A stretch of DNA of 64,000 bases. It comes from Paludibacteraceae bacterium (GTDB lineage Bacteria > Bacteroidota > Bacteroidia > Bacteroidales > Paludibacteraceae). Each line of letters begins with the position of its first letter. Positions within the stretch are counted from its first letter, which is position 1. The translations under genes and the position numbers were made by a program. The DNA is taken from positions 62,001 through 126,000 of the forward strand of contig JAFGVV010000046.1 in assembly GCA_016937795.1 (NCBI GenBank). The letters run 5' to 3'. Of this stretch, positions 18,315 to 27,417 are shown one piece after another. The notes below the pieces were generated by a model. That model did no database searches. It worked only from the letters and a program-made list of their open reading frames with translations, and was not told where the DNA came from.

Positions 18315-18992
18315 ATGAAAATACTTATTATAGAAGATGAAAAAGGCATGCGCGAGACCCTCGAAACATTTTTCGTGCAGCAGAAATTTGTGGTGGAAAC
18401 TGCACACGATTTCGATTCAGGCCTGTCGAAGCTGAGCGTGTACGACTACGACTGCGTTTTGCTCGACATTACGCTTCCCGGTGGCAGCGGACTGGATTTG
18501 CTCACTGAAATGAAACGCCTGAACAAGCGCGAGAGCGTGATTATCATTTCGGCACGCGATGCTATCGACGACAAAGTGCTGGGACTTGAACTTGGCGCCG
18601 ACGACTATCTGCCCAAACCTTTTCATCTGGCCGAATTGAATGCCCGCGTAAAATCGCTGATTCGCCGCAACCAGAGCGGAGGCGACATGAGCGTAAGCAT
18701 TGAAAATGTAAAGCTGCTGCCCGACAAACGCACTGTATTTGTAAACGACGAAGAACTGCCGCTGAACCGCAAGGAGTTCGATTTGTTGTACTACTTTATG
18801 GTAAATCCTGACAGGTTGCTGAACAAAACCACGCTTACCGAAGCTGTGTGGGGCGACAATATCGATCAGGCCGACGACCTTGAGTTTTTGTATTCGCAGG
18901 TAAAAAATCTACGGCGCAAACTAAAAACTGCCGGTGCTACTATCGAAATAAAGGCTGTGTACGGCTTTGGCTATAAACTCATTTCGGAATAA
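18315..18992 (+). CDS. OmpR-family response regulator
   Basis: A 225-residue regulator. The receiver has acidic residues IIEDEKG, phosphoacceptor D51 (VLLDITLPGGSGL), the SARD segment and K101 (DYLPKPF). The winged helix includes NRKEFDLLYYFMVNPDRLLN and VKNLRRKLKTAGA. It precedes a histidine kinase gene by 88 bp on the same strand. A candidate -7 box TATTTTTG lies at 18280-18287. Two PepSY-like envelope protein genes follow the kinase, so the system may regulate or monitor them. Confidence 0.92.
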   Translation: MKILIIEDEKGMRETLETFFVQQKFVVETAHDFDSGLSKLSVYDYDCVLLDITLPGGSGLDLLTEMKRLNKRESVIIISARDAIDDKVLGLELGADDYLPKPFHLAELNARVKSLIRRNQSGGDMSVSIENVKLLPDKRTVFVNDEELPLNRKEFDLLYYFMVNPDRLLNKTTLTEAVWGDNIDQADDLEFLYSQVKNLRRKLKTAGATIEIKAVYGFGYKLISE

Positions 18993-19080
18993 ATTTTAAA
19001 CACGGAGACTCGAAGACACTACTTATTGTGGCTTTGTTATTTTCACTTCAATCAGATAATTATTTAAAACAGTTACTCAC

Positions 19081-20349
19081 ATGAAACTGATTCGCTACAC
19101 ATATATTCGTCTGTTCTCACTCATGTTTATGCTGTTCATATTGTGGGGAGCGTTGTTTTATATCAGCATGATGGACGAAGTAATGGACGAAACCGATGAC
19201 CGACTGCTCAACAACAAAGGATTGGTGGTGCACCGCATGTTGCAACAACCGGAGCGTTTGTTGACGGCCGACACATTGTCGGATAATTACCGTATCAGCC
19301 GTATCAGCGAGCAGGAAGGCTTGAACCATCGCGACAGTTTTTACGACACAAAAATATACATCCAGATTGAAAATGAATACGAACCCATGAGGGTTTACAA
19401 ATCGTCGTTTAAAGACAATAGCGGTCAGTTTTACGAAATAGAGCTTTACCTTTCGACCATTGAGCGCGACAATGTAATAGAGGATATTCTTTTTTACCTG
19501 ATAATATTGTTTGTGGTAATGCTTGGAATTACGCTTGTGGGCATGCGTCTGGTGCTGAAACGAACTTTCAGACCATTATACAAACTGTTGGACTGGCTAA
19601 ACAGTGTAATACCTGGCCGTGAAGCTCCGGAACTGAATAACGAAACAGAAATTGCAGAATTCAAAAAACTGAACGATGCTGCCGTGAACATGCAGAAAAG
19701 AAGCCGGAAAGCCTACGAGGAACAAAAAGACTTTATCGGAAATGCATCGCACGAACTGCAAACACCACTTGCCATTTCGCTCAATAAGCTGGACATGCTG
19801 GCCAACAGTGGCGAACTGAACGAAGAACAGATGAACCTGCTGAGCCAGACTTTCGAAACTTTACAACGTGCCACACGTCTCAACAAGTCGCTTCTGCTAC
19901 TTTCGCAAATCCAGAACGAACAGTTTGTGCAGGTCAGTGAGCAAAACCTTACGCAAACCATACAGCGCGTGCTCAACGATATGCTTGAAGTGTACAGCGA
20001 TAAAAACATTATGGCTAAAATTGAAACTGAAAGTGATTTTATACATCAAATGAACGATTCGCTGGCTGTGGTGCTCATCAACAATCTGCTGAAAAATGCA
20101 ATTGTGCATTCTTCGTCGAACAGCCTTATCACCATTACAAGCCACGAAAAAAGCCTCACCATAAGCAACGAGGGGCAAACTGCGCTCGACAACGAAAAGA
20201 TATTTACACGTTTTTACCGTGCCGGAAATTCTAAAACCAAAGAATCGACCGGACTCGGGCTCACCATTGCCAAAGAAATTGCGCAGCTTTCAGGGCTTTC
20301 ACTCGAATATTTTTACGACGGAAAACACAATTTCAGGTTAAAGAAATAA
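19081..20349 (+). CDS. Sensor histidine kinase
   Basis: A 422-residue membrane kinase. Membrane segments at about 9-29 and 134-158 bracket a short periplasmic domain. H224 in FIGNASHELQTPLAI is the phosphoacceptor. The ATP-binding domain includes NLLKNAIVHSS, FTRFYRAGNS and STGLGLTIAKEIA. It is paired with the response regulator at 18315. The domain plan resembles small kinases that sense envelope conditions; the stimulus is not evident. Confidence 0.92.
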   Translation: MKLIRYTYIRLFSLMFMLFILWGALFYISMMDEVMDETDDRLLNNKGLVVHRMLQQPERLLTADTLSDNYRISRISEQEGLNHRDSFYDTKIYIQIENEYEPMRVYKSSFKDNSGQFYEIELYLSTIERDNVIEDILFYLIILFVVMLGITLVGMRLVLKRTFRPLYKLLDWLNSVIPGREAPELNNETEIAEFKKLNDAAVNMQKRSRKAYEEQKDFIGNASHELQTPLAISLNKLDMLANSGELNEEQMNLLSQTFETLQRATRLNKSLLLLSQIQNEQFVQVSEQNLTQTIQRVLNDMLEVYSDKNIMAKIETESDFIHQMNDSLAVVLINNLLKNAIVHSSSNSLITITSHEKSLTISNEGQTALDNEKIFTRFYRAGNSKTKESTGLGLTIAKEIAQLSGLSLEYFYDGKHNFRLKK

Positions 20350-20434
20350 AAAAAATCACTTCCGTCCTGTTTTTCCCAAATCTTTCCGGTTTTGGTGCAG
20401 AACTTTGTATCATAAATTTTAAAACAAAAAAAAT

Positions 20435-20887
20435 ATGAGACAACAAGTAATTGCACTAATTCTGGCTTTAGGCCTTTTGGGTACACTTACCCACTATAGC
20501 GTTGCAGGTAACAATATGAGTAAAAACGAAAGCCGCCTGCCAAAAAATTCACAGGAATTTTTGAAAAAACATTTCCCCAGCGAAAAAATATCCTACGTAA
20601 TTGTGGATAAGGATGGATTACAAACCACTTTCGAGGTTATGCTCACCAGCGGCAAGGAAATTGAATTTTACAAAAACGGTGAATGGAAAGAAATTGACGC
20701 TAAAAAAACGGCTGTTCCACAAACGATTATTCCCGCCAACATTCTGAAACATGTGAAAGACAACTTCGACAATGATGTTTATGTGGTTCAGATTGAGAAA
20801 AAGTTCTGGGGTATTGAAGTGGAACTATCGAACAAACTTGAAGTGGAATATACTTCAGGGGGAAAGTTTCTGAGATACGATAATTAG
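20435..20887 (+). CDS. PepSY-like periplasmic protein
   Basis: A 150-residue exported protein with signal peptide MRQQVIALILALGLLGTL. The mature part has the two-repeat pattern of PepSY-like (DUF2874) proteins: FLKKHFPSEKISYVIVDKDG, EFYKNGEWKEIDAK, ILKHVKDNFDNDVYVVQIEKK-like stretch and EVEYTSGGKFLRYD. These domains are small beta-rich modules of unclear biochemical role, often next to two-component systems. It follows a histidine kinase gene by 85 bp and precedes a second PepSY-like gene. Confidence 0.8.
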   Translation: MRQQVIALILALGLLGTLTHYSVAGNNMSKNESRLPKNSQEFLKKHFPSEKISYVIVDKDGLQTTFEVMLTSGKEIEFYKNGEWKEIDAKKTAVPQTIIPANILKHVKDNFDNDVYVVQIEKKFWGIEVELSNKLEVEYTSGGKFLRYDN

Positions 20888-20959
20888 GAAGAAGGTAAGA
20901 AAGTGAGAGGTGAGAAAGTTAGTAGTTAGAAAGTAAGTAGTAAATAGTAAGTAGTAAAA
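20888..20959. repeat. 7-8 bp periodic array between PepSY-like genes
   Basis: Purine-rich units such as GTAAGAAA, GTGAGAG, GTGAGAAA, GTTAGTA, GTTAGAAA, GTAAGTA and GTAAATA follow each other without interruption, starting right after the stop codon. Similar arrays occur at several other spacers in the window. Confidence 0.7.
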
Positions 20960-20975
20960 AACAATAAATATAAAA

Positions 20976-21443
20976 ATGAAAACAACAATGAATATCCTTA
21001 TTTTAAGCATTATAAGCACTTTGAGTTTTTCGTGCAGCGACGACATGTACACACCTGATGCCGCAGTAAAAACCACCTTTAAATCTATGTTCCCGAAAGC
21101 AGTTTTTGTGGATTGGGAAATGGAGGCCGGTTATGTAAATGCCGAATTTACACACGATGGTTCGCGAAAAGATGCATGGTTCGAAACCAACGGCACCTGG
21201 TTGATGACCGAAACCGACATTCGCAGGTCGAAAATTCCGGCAGCAGTAAAAAGCACTCTCGACAAGAGCGAATATGCAGGCTGGCGCATCGACGATGTGG
21301 ATTATATTGAATATGCCAATGCCGATCCGGTATATGTGCTCGACGTGGAAAAAGGTGAAAGCGAAGTGGACTTGTATTTTGCCGCTGATGGCACACTGAA
21401 GGAAACCAAGCAGGATTCAGATCTGAAATATCATATGCCCTGA
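20976..21443 (+). CDS. PepSY-like lipoprotein
   Basis: A 155-residue protein with a lipoprotein signal (MKTTMNILILSIISTLSFSC, lipidated Cys20). The mature part repeats a PepSY-like unit: VKTTFKSMFPKAVFVDWE, AWFETNGTWLMTETDIR, IPAAVKSTLDKSEYAGW and VDLYFAADGTLKETK. It is a relative of the gene at 20435 and probably lies in the same transcript, downstream of the two-component genes. Function is unknown; binding or inhibiting envelope enzymes is a guess from the fold. Confidence 0.8.
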   Translation: MKTTMNILILSIISTLSFSCSDDMYTPDAAVKTTFKSMFPKAVFVDWEMEAGYVNAEFTHDGSRKDAWFETNGTWLMTETDIRRSKIPAAVKSTLDKSEYAGWRIDDVDYIEYANADPVYVLDVEKGESEVDLYFAADGTLKETKQDSDLKYHMP

Positions 21444-21552
21444 TAGTTTTTGCTAAATCATTGAACCACAAAAGAACACATTAGATACACAACAGAGAGC
21501 TAGTCCTTTTGTTTCTATTTGTATTCTTTTGTGGTTTAATTTTTTAAGTAAT

Positions 21553-22040
21553 TTATTCCTTTGTAAATCCGAGCCTTTCAAGTCCGGATTTTACGTTATC
21601 GTTTTGCATAAACAGTTGCCACGGAAGTCCGGTGCGATGATTTTCAATCATTACCACAATAGGTCCCTGATCGATGGCCAGAAAGGAAGGTGCAAACCAG
21701 CGTTTACTTAAATTGAAGGCATCGCGGAAACCATATTCGCCCCAGAGCTTATCGCCCAGAACATAATAAAAGTAGCGCAACGCCCGCATACTTTCGTCGG
21801 GCGTATAAGGAAATGACGCAAGTGCGGCTGTGGGCGCAATGGTGCCTCCGTCGTCATTGGGCGACGAAGCTGTGTAGCCCGAAGGAATATCGCTGGTCGT
21901 AAGTCCCCAGCTATCGGTGCTGTAACCAAAATGATTTCGCGGATTGGCCACACAATAGCGGTAATTGATTTGCGCATGCGCTGTATTTTGAGTCCAGTAA
22001 TTGGCATAAGCGTCGGACAAACCACGCGGGTCGATGTGGC
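21553..22040 (-). pseudogene. C-terminal remnant of a GH144-type (glucoamylase-like) enzyme
   Basis: The frame from about 22040 down to the stop at 21553 matches the C-terminus of the glucoamylase-like/GH144 family: HIDPRGLSDAYANYW, DSWGLTTSDIPSGY, GTIAPTAALASFPYTP, DKLWGEYGFRDAFNL and AIDQGPIVVMIENHRTGL. The N-terminal half and start codon are absent; read backwards, the frame meets a TGA at 22045-22047, inside GH3 sequence. GH144 enzymes cleave beta-1,2-glucan and are commonly encoded beside GH3 beta-glucosidases. Here a deletion appears to have joined the two genes in different frames. The remnant alone cannot be functional. Confidence 0.8.
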
Positions 22041-23297
22041 AAGTTCACCAATCACAGCTAACTTATCGCCTTTTGAAAGTGGTAAAACCTGATTGTCGTT
22101 TTTAAGCAGCACCATCGATTTTTTGGCTACATCCAAAGCTGCTTCCAAATGTTCAGGGGCATATACATAGCGTTTTTCGCTCTCAGGATTGCAATAGCGG
22201 TAAGGATCGTCGAACAGTCCGAGCATAAATTTAACTTTGAGCACGCGACGCACCGACTGGTCAATCAGTTTCTCGTCCACCAAACCATCTTCCACCTGTT
22301 TTTTCAGATATTTGAAATACACTTCGCCCTGCATATCCATGTCCACTCCGGCTTTTATAGCCAGAAGTCCTGCTTCGGGATCGTCGGCAGCTACACCATG
22401 ATGTACCATTTCGTTGATAGACGTATAATCGGTCACCACAAAGCCTTTAAAGCCAAGCTGATCGCGCAAAAGATCGGTCATCAGATATTTGCTTCCGGTA
22501 GCAGGAACGCCATCGAGTTCGTTGAACGAAGTCATTACGCTCATAGCGCCTGCATCGATAGCTGCTTTGTAAGGAGGGAGATAAATATCGAGGAAAGTAC
22601 GCTCCGACATATCTACGGTATTATAATCGCGACCTGCCTGTGGAGCGCCATAAGCGGCAAAATGTTTCACTGTGGCAAGCACAGTCAGCGTGTCAGAAAG
22701 GTCGTTATCCTTGCCCTGAAAACCACGAACGCGGGCAGCCGCAATTTTCGAGCCCAGAAAAGGATCTTCGCCGGCACCTTCTGAAACGCGTCCCCAGCGT
22801 GGCTCAACCGAAACATCCACCATGGGTGCAAAAGTCCAGTTGAGACCCGAGGCAGCAGCTTCGATAGCTGCTACACGGGCACCTTATTCAATAGCTTCCA
22901 AATCCCACGAGGCCGATTCTCCCAACGAAATCGGGAAAATCGTTTTGTGCCCGTGGATTACATCATAACCAAACAACAACGGTATACCTAACCTTGATTC
23001 TTCAACGGCGATACGCTGCAATTCGCGTACATAAGCCGTCGTATGTGCATTGAATATATTTCCGCAATGACCTTTGCGGATATCTTCCATATATGTACTT
23101 CGGAGTGTGGGACCGGTTACATCCCAGTCGCTTGTATAAAGTACCAGTTGCCCGATTTTTTCTTCGAGCGTCATAAGTTGAAGTACTGAATCGACTCTCT
23201 GATCGAGTGCGGCATCGCCTGAACTCTGTTTTGACCCGCAGGCTACAAAAAACACGCTGAAAGAAATCAGCAGCATTTGATAAATTGTGTGTCTCAT
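22041..23297 (-). pseudogene. Broken GH3 beta-glucosidase (BglX-like): in-frame stop plus 3' deletion
   Basis: Translation starts at MRHTIYQMLLISFSVFFVAC, a lipoprotein signal. The frame then reads LEEKIGQLVLY and PLLFGYDVIHGHKTIFPI, to EAIE followed by TAA at 22884-22886. The same frame continues after the stop as GARVAAIEAAASGLNWTFAP, MVDVSVEPRWGRVSEGAGED, GFVVTDYTSINEM and SMVLLKNDNQVLPLSKGD, all typical GH3. Relatives have Lys at the stop position, so AAA to TAA is the simplest change. After KLAVIGEL (near 22045) GH3 similarity ends and the DNA continues as the C-terminus of a GH144-type gene in another frame. About 250-300 GH3 residues are missing. Confidence 0.85.
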
Positions 23298-23694
23298 ATT
23301 TTGTGATATTATTATTTTCGGTTTTGTTGTGCTGCAAATATAAGGGGACAAAAATCAGATTGATACTTTTTTACACCCCACTACATCACTACAGAAAAAA
23401 TCACCCACAAAAACTAACCCTACACAAGCACTACTATAACAAAATGACAGAAACCAAAGTTCTGATTATCTATAATTTAATTAAAAGTGATTTTTTGGAA
23501 ATAATTTTAATTTTTAACAAGCCCAAAGAGGCATAAAGCCTCAAAAAAGGGATAACAATGAAATATCCGGCTAATTCAGGCTGGCAGCATATTGAATATT
23601 CAGTGAAAGTACAGCAATTTTTGAAGGGAAATATTCTGATACATGACCCAAACCTGATATTTTTCTACAAAAACAGCCGACAATTTATGTTTAA

Positions 23695-24180
23695 GAGGAA
23701 ATCATTCTAGTCAAACATGAAATCTTTCGGATCAGAATAGAAATCATTCCATTAAAAGAACCGCTCATTCATGTTTTAGAGGAAAGCTTTCTACTGAAAC
23801 ATGAAATCATTTGGGTCAGATTAGAAAACTTTATGTTGAAAATAGAAATCTTTCGGGTAGAAACAGACATTTTTCTGTTGAAAACAGAAAATTGTCTATC
23901 AGAACATGAAATCATTTGGGTCAGAATAGAAATCATTCTATAAAAAGAACCGCTCATTCATGTTTTCGAGGAAAGCTTTCTACTCAAACATGAAATCTTT
24001 CGGGTCAGAACAGAAAACTTTCTGTTGAAAGTAGAAATCATTCGGGTATCAACAGACATTTTTCTGTTGAAAACAGAAATCTTTCGGGTCGGAACAGAAA
24101 ACTGTCTATCCGGGCATGAAATCATTCGGGTCAGAATAGAAATTTTTCTGATTAGAATAGAAATCATTCAGTTTTCGGGT
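23695..24180. repeat. 21-bp minisatellite with 189-bp higher-order period
   Basis: Units of exactly 21 bp, for example GAAATCTTTCGGGTCAGAACA and its variants, run head to tail for nearly 500 bp, alternating between a CGGGTC-type and a CTGTTG-type unit. The string AAAAGAACCGCTCATTC recurs at 23754 and 23943, so nine units (189 bp) form a larger repeat. Because 21 is a multiple of three, frames stay open and would encode 7-residue repeats (pattern ISxxxRK) on the minus strand. There are no distinct spacers, so it is not CRISPR. Confidence 0.9.
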
Positions 24181-24186
24181 TTAGTA

Positions 24187-24210
24187 GGGTCTGTTCAATA
24201 AACTGTGTCA
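24187..24210. mobile_element. Possible insertion-sequence end remnant
   Basis: GGGTCTGTTCAATAAACTGT followed by GTCA resembles, from memory, terminal inverted repeats of IS256-family elements. No transposase or matching second end is found nearby, so this is at most a relic. Confidence 0.3.
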
Positions 24211-24360
24211 AAAGGGGCTAAATAATTATAATTACCCTCAGTGTTGTCCGGTAAAAAAAACACGAATGATTAAAATGAGATCTCTCACTTCGTTCGAAAT
24301 GACAATCAGATAGTTACAACAATAATTTACTATATAAAACTACTATAAATAAACAGCCCA

Positions 24361-27219
24361 CTATTTAAATTCAATCATAAACTCGGTAAGGCTTTTCGAC
24401 GAGGGCAGGCCAATTTTTTTGCGGATACGGTAGCGGCCTACTTCCACTCCTTTAAGCGAGATATTCATCAGATGCGCAATGTCCTTGCTCGACAGATTGA
24501 GGCGCAAATAAGCACAAAAGCGCAGGTCGTTGGAGGTTAGTTCGGGATAACGCTCGTGCAGATTGCGGAAAAAGTTTTCGTGAATGCGGTCGAAGTTAGC
24601 CTGAAACACAGCCCAGTCGGCTTCGGAGCTAAGATTATCGTCGAGCAGGCGGATGAGTTTATCGTAATACTTGTTGGGATATTGCGAACCCAGAATATTT
24701 TTCTGCGCCATTACCTCCTCTTTGATACCTACCAGAATCTCGTTTTTCTTGATAATGGTCATGGTGGATTCGGCCAATTCCTTACTTTTTAGCGTCAGTT
24801 CCGATTTTAGTTTGTCCTTTTCGAGTTCAATAATCTGTTTCTCACGTTTTTCAATTTCGCGCATTCTGATTTCCTCCTGTTCGCGGTGAATCTTTTCCTT
24901 TTTCACCCTAAACAAATGCTGAATGTAAAAATATATTCCTGCCATTAACATTAAAAATAAAAGCAGGTAAATCACTTTGGCAAAAACACTCAGATAAAAC
25001 GGAGGCTTTATTTCGAAACTGTACGAAACCGACGAAAGCACAATGCCCGTGTTATTGAGTACTTCGGCTTCGAGTGTATATTCGCCGTAAGGCAGATAAT
25101 TATACACTTTCGAAGGCGTGGCAACAGGTTCGCTCCACACTTTGTCGAGTCCCTTCAGTTTAAAACGATACAGCAGATTTGCCAAACGATAGTCCGGATA
25201 AAAAACTCTGAAAAGCAGGTTATTGGTACGAAATGGCAATTTACGCTGCACAGAATCGCTGAGTTGCAAAAAAACATTTTCCTTCGATTCTGCATCGAAA
25301 GCAAGCACACTTCGTATGGCTAATTGTGTGTTTTGTCGTTCAGCGAGTGCTTCGTCGTAACGATAAAGCGCCAGGCCATTTTCGAGTGTAAACAGACATT
25401 CGTTTTCCGACACAGGGATAATATTCTGATAATCGTCCACCGTTTGATTGAGGAACAATGAATAATGCACCACATCCAATATGGCAATATCGCCGGGTTT
25501 CACACGCACCAGAGCAGCCTCTCCATCGAGAATAAACCAGTACAAATCCGATCTGAAATGATTCAGCCTGTAGGCTTTCGAGAAATAACCGAGTTTTTCG
25601 TTCAACTCGTCATACGGAATAATTTTTTTCTGAATATCGTCGAAAGTATAAAAAGCATTATGGTCGGTAAAAACCACACGGTTGTTCACCGAAAACACAT
25701 TGATATTTGCCTGCGTTTTTCCATCGAGCGTTTTAAAAGTTTGAATATGCTCAATGCTTCTCAAATCGGGCTTCAGTCTTATGGCGTAAAGTCCCTGATG
25801 CAGGTGACTGGCCCAGATAGTGCCTGTGTAATCGATTTCGATATAGCGTACAGGATTTACAAAACCGGCTACGGTATGACTGAATTTCCATTGTCCGTTT
25901 TCGCGAATATAAATACAAAGGTCGGTGTAAGTGCCCTGCACGAGAATTTCCTGCCCCTGTACCAACCCTTTTCGGATACAAATACCACCACGCACGGGCG
26001 ACATAAACGAAATGCCGGAAGGGTTTATGCTGAAGGTTTCTTCGTTGTTGCCACAAATCACCTGATTATCAAATTGGCTCACATTCCATATTTGTCCTTT
26101 TAAGGCTGGTTCAAGACTCAAATCACTTACTGACCGCCGGGTCTCGTCGTACCGGGCGCGGTAAAGTCCCTGATTGGTACCAATCAATAAATTTGAAGCA
26201 TTGTAATTTAATGAATATACAGCTCCGATAGAGGGTTTGAATGCATGAATATAGCGCAGTGACGAATTGAGCTGAATGGATGCAAGTCCTTTGTCCATAG
26301 CCAGCCATAGATTCCTGTCTTTATCGTAAAACATTCCCAACACCGTATTATTCTGCAGAATATTCGAAGTATTGAGCGTCCACAAATGATTGCCCTTTTT
26401 GTCGATGGCAGTTACTCCGTTGAGGATTGTTCCAAGTACAATAATTCCATCGGTTGTAATCAGCGCACGGTTTATTTCCGCACGTTTGATTTCGGCATCA
26501 ACTGCCGTTGCGAAGGGTTTGAATATTGTTCCATCGAACAGGAAAAGCCCGTCCGACTTTGTCACCACAAGTGCATGCAGCGGGTCGAAAGTGAGCACAG
26601 AGAACACCTGACTACCAAACAGATTTTGCTGAACGGGAAATAGTTTCCGTTTTTCCATATCGAAAAAGCCAAAGCCAAACTGTTCGGTATGTGTGTAAAT
26701 TTTATCGCGGTACTGATTGAAAAACAGAAAAGTATAAGGCAAGCGATACCCATAAACCTTATTGTCTTTTATTTCAAAATATGAAGTAAACGACTGGAAA
26801 ATAACGCGGTCTTTAAGCTGCAGAATGGTTCAGATTTCATCATTCTGCATATCGTAAGCTTTCAGACTATCGGAAAGTGAGGTGTAAGCAAGTTGACCAA
26901 GTTCGTCTTTCTGAAAAAAACCAAACTCTTCGAACGAGCCCACATAAATTCTTTCAGCCGAAACCAGGAGTGAGCGCACAATTTTATTCTGAGGCATGCG
27001 GTGCAACTCCCACGACGAGCCATCGTACTGCAACAAACCATTGTTATTGCCAAAGTACATCATACCATCGGCACCCTGCCCCACTGCCCAGTTCTGATTG
27101 GCAGCGCCGTAGTCCTTTTTATTATATTGCTTTACAATGGGCGTAAATTCCTGCGAAAACACACATTGCAAAAGCATTTGGAAAATAAAAAAAGTGATAA
27201 TGCGATGGCTTATATTCAT
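24361..27219 (-). pseudogene. Broken sensor-regulator: propeller, Y_Y_Y domain, transmembrane helix and LuxR-type HTH
   Basis: The gene should start at MNISHRIITFFIFQMLLQC (27219), a signal-like segment. A beta-propeller sensor follows (YDGSSWELHRMPQNKIVRSL, VYVGSFEEFGFF-like). At 26830-26832 the frame hits TGA, then continues unchanged: before it DEI, after it TILQLKDRVIFQSF. Relatives have Trp there, so TGG to TGA is the simplest change. Downstream are more propeller repeats, a Y_Y_Y domain (LLYRFKLKGLDKVWSE, YLPYGEYTLEAEV), a membrane helix (VIYLLLFLMLMAGIYFYI), a coiled coil and a C-terminal HTH (LNLSSKDIAHLMNISLKGV). Intact members sense glycans and control neighbouring glycosidase genes. 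Its likely targets, the GH3 and GH144 genes, are also broken. Confidence 0.85.
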
Positions 27220-27307
27220 GTACGAAAAAGTTAATTGATCATTTGGAAAAGTGACACAAAATAAGAAAACAAATTTCAATTTGCAAAATACCGGAGAAAT
27301 TAATAAA

Positions 27308-27340
27308 AATCCCCGTCTGAAATTCAATTCAAACAGGGAT
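27308..27340 (-). terminator. Likely terminator downstream of prfC
   Basis: On the minus strand ATCCCTGTTTGAA and TTTCAGACGGGGAT form an imperfect stem followed by TTTTATTA. It is about 80 bp after the prfC stop codon. Confidence 0.55.
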
Positions 27341-27370
27341 ATAATATTGAATGTGGTCTTATTCTATTTT

Positions 27371-27413
27371 AAAAACTACTTACTACCAACTAAAAAACTA
27401 ATTACTAATTACT
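27371..27413. repeat. 7-8 bp periodic array after prfC
   Basis: Units AAAAACT, ACTTACT, ACCAACT, AAAAAACT, AATTACT and AATTACT follow one another directly beside the prfC stop codon. It belongs to the same kind of spacer array as 20888-20959, in the opposite orientation. Confidence 0.6.
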
Positions 27414-27417
27414 GTTC

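Larger units (their letters stand above)
23298..24360. other. 1063-bp region without genes, between two pseudogenes
   Basis: The left part (23298-23694) shows no credible gene. The middle (23695-24180) is a 21-bp tandem array. The right part (24181-24360) has an IS-end-like sequence and then low-complexity AT-rich DNA including the string CACTTCGTTCGAAATGAC. Open frames across the array are products of its 21-bp period, not evidence of genes. Confidence 0.6.

Noticed and set aside
23285..23536. 83-codon plus-strand frame beside the GH3 pseudogene
   Set aside because: It overlaps the GH3 start on the other strand and has no recognisable features.
23769..24167. Two minus-strand open frames with ISxxxRK repeats
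   Set aside because: They are products of the 21-bp period; no ribosome-binding context, signal or conserved domain supports a protein.
23695..24180. CRISPR-like array
   Set aside because: Every unit is a variant of its neighbours with a fixed 21-bp period; there are no unique spacers and no cas genes.
24187..24360. A complete insertion sequence
   Set aside because: Only one IS-end-like string is present, with no transposase or second end.
26830..26832. TGA read as tryptophan (alternative code)
   Set aside because: TGA serves as an ordinary stop elsewhere in the window, for instance in the pheA leader peptide, exonuclease III and DUF4286, and no other gene shows internal TGA.
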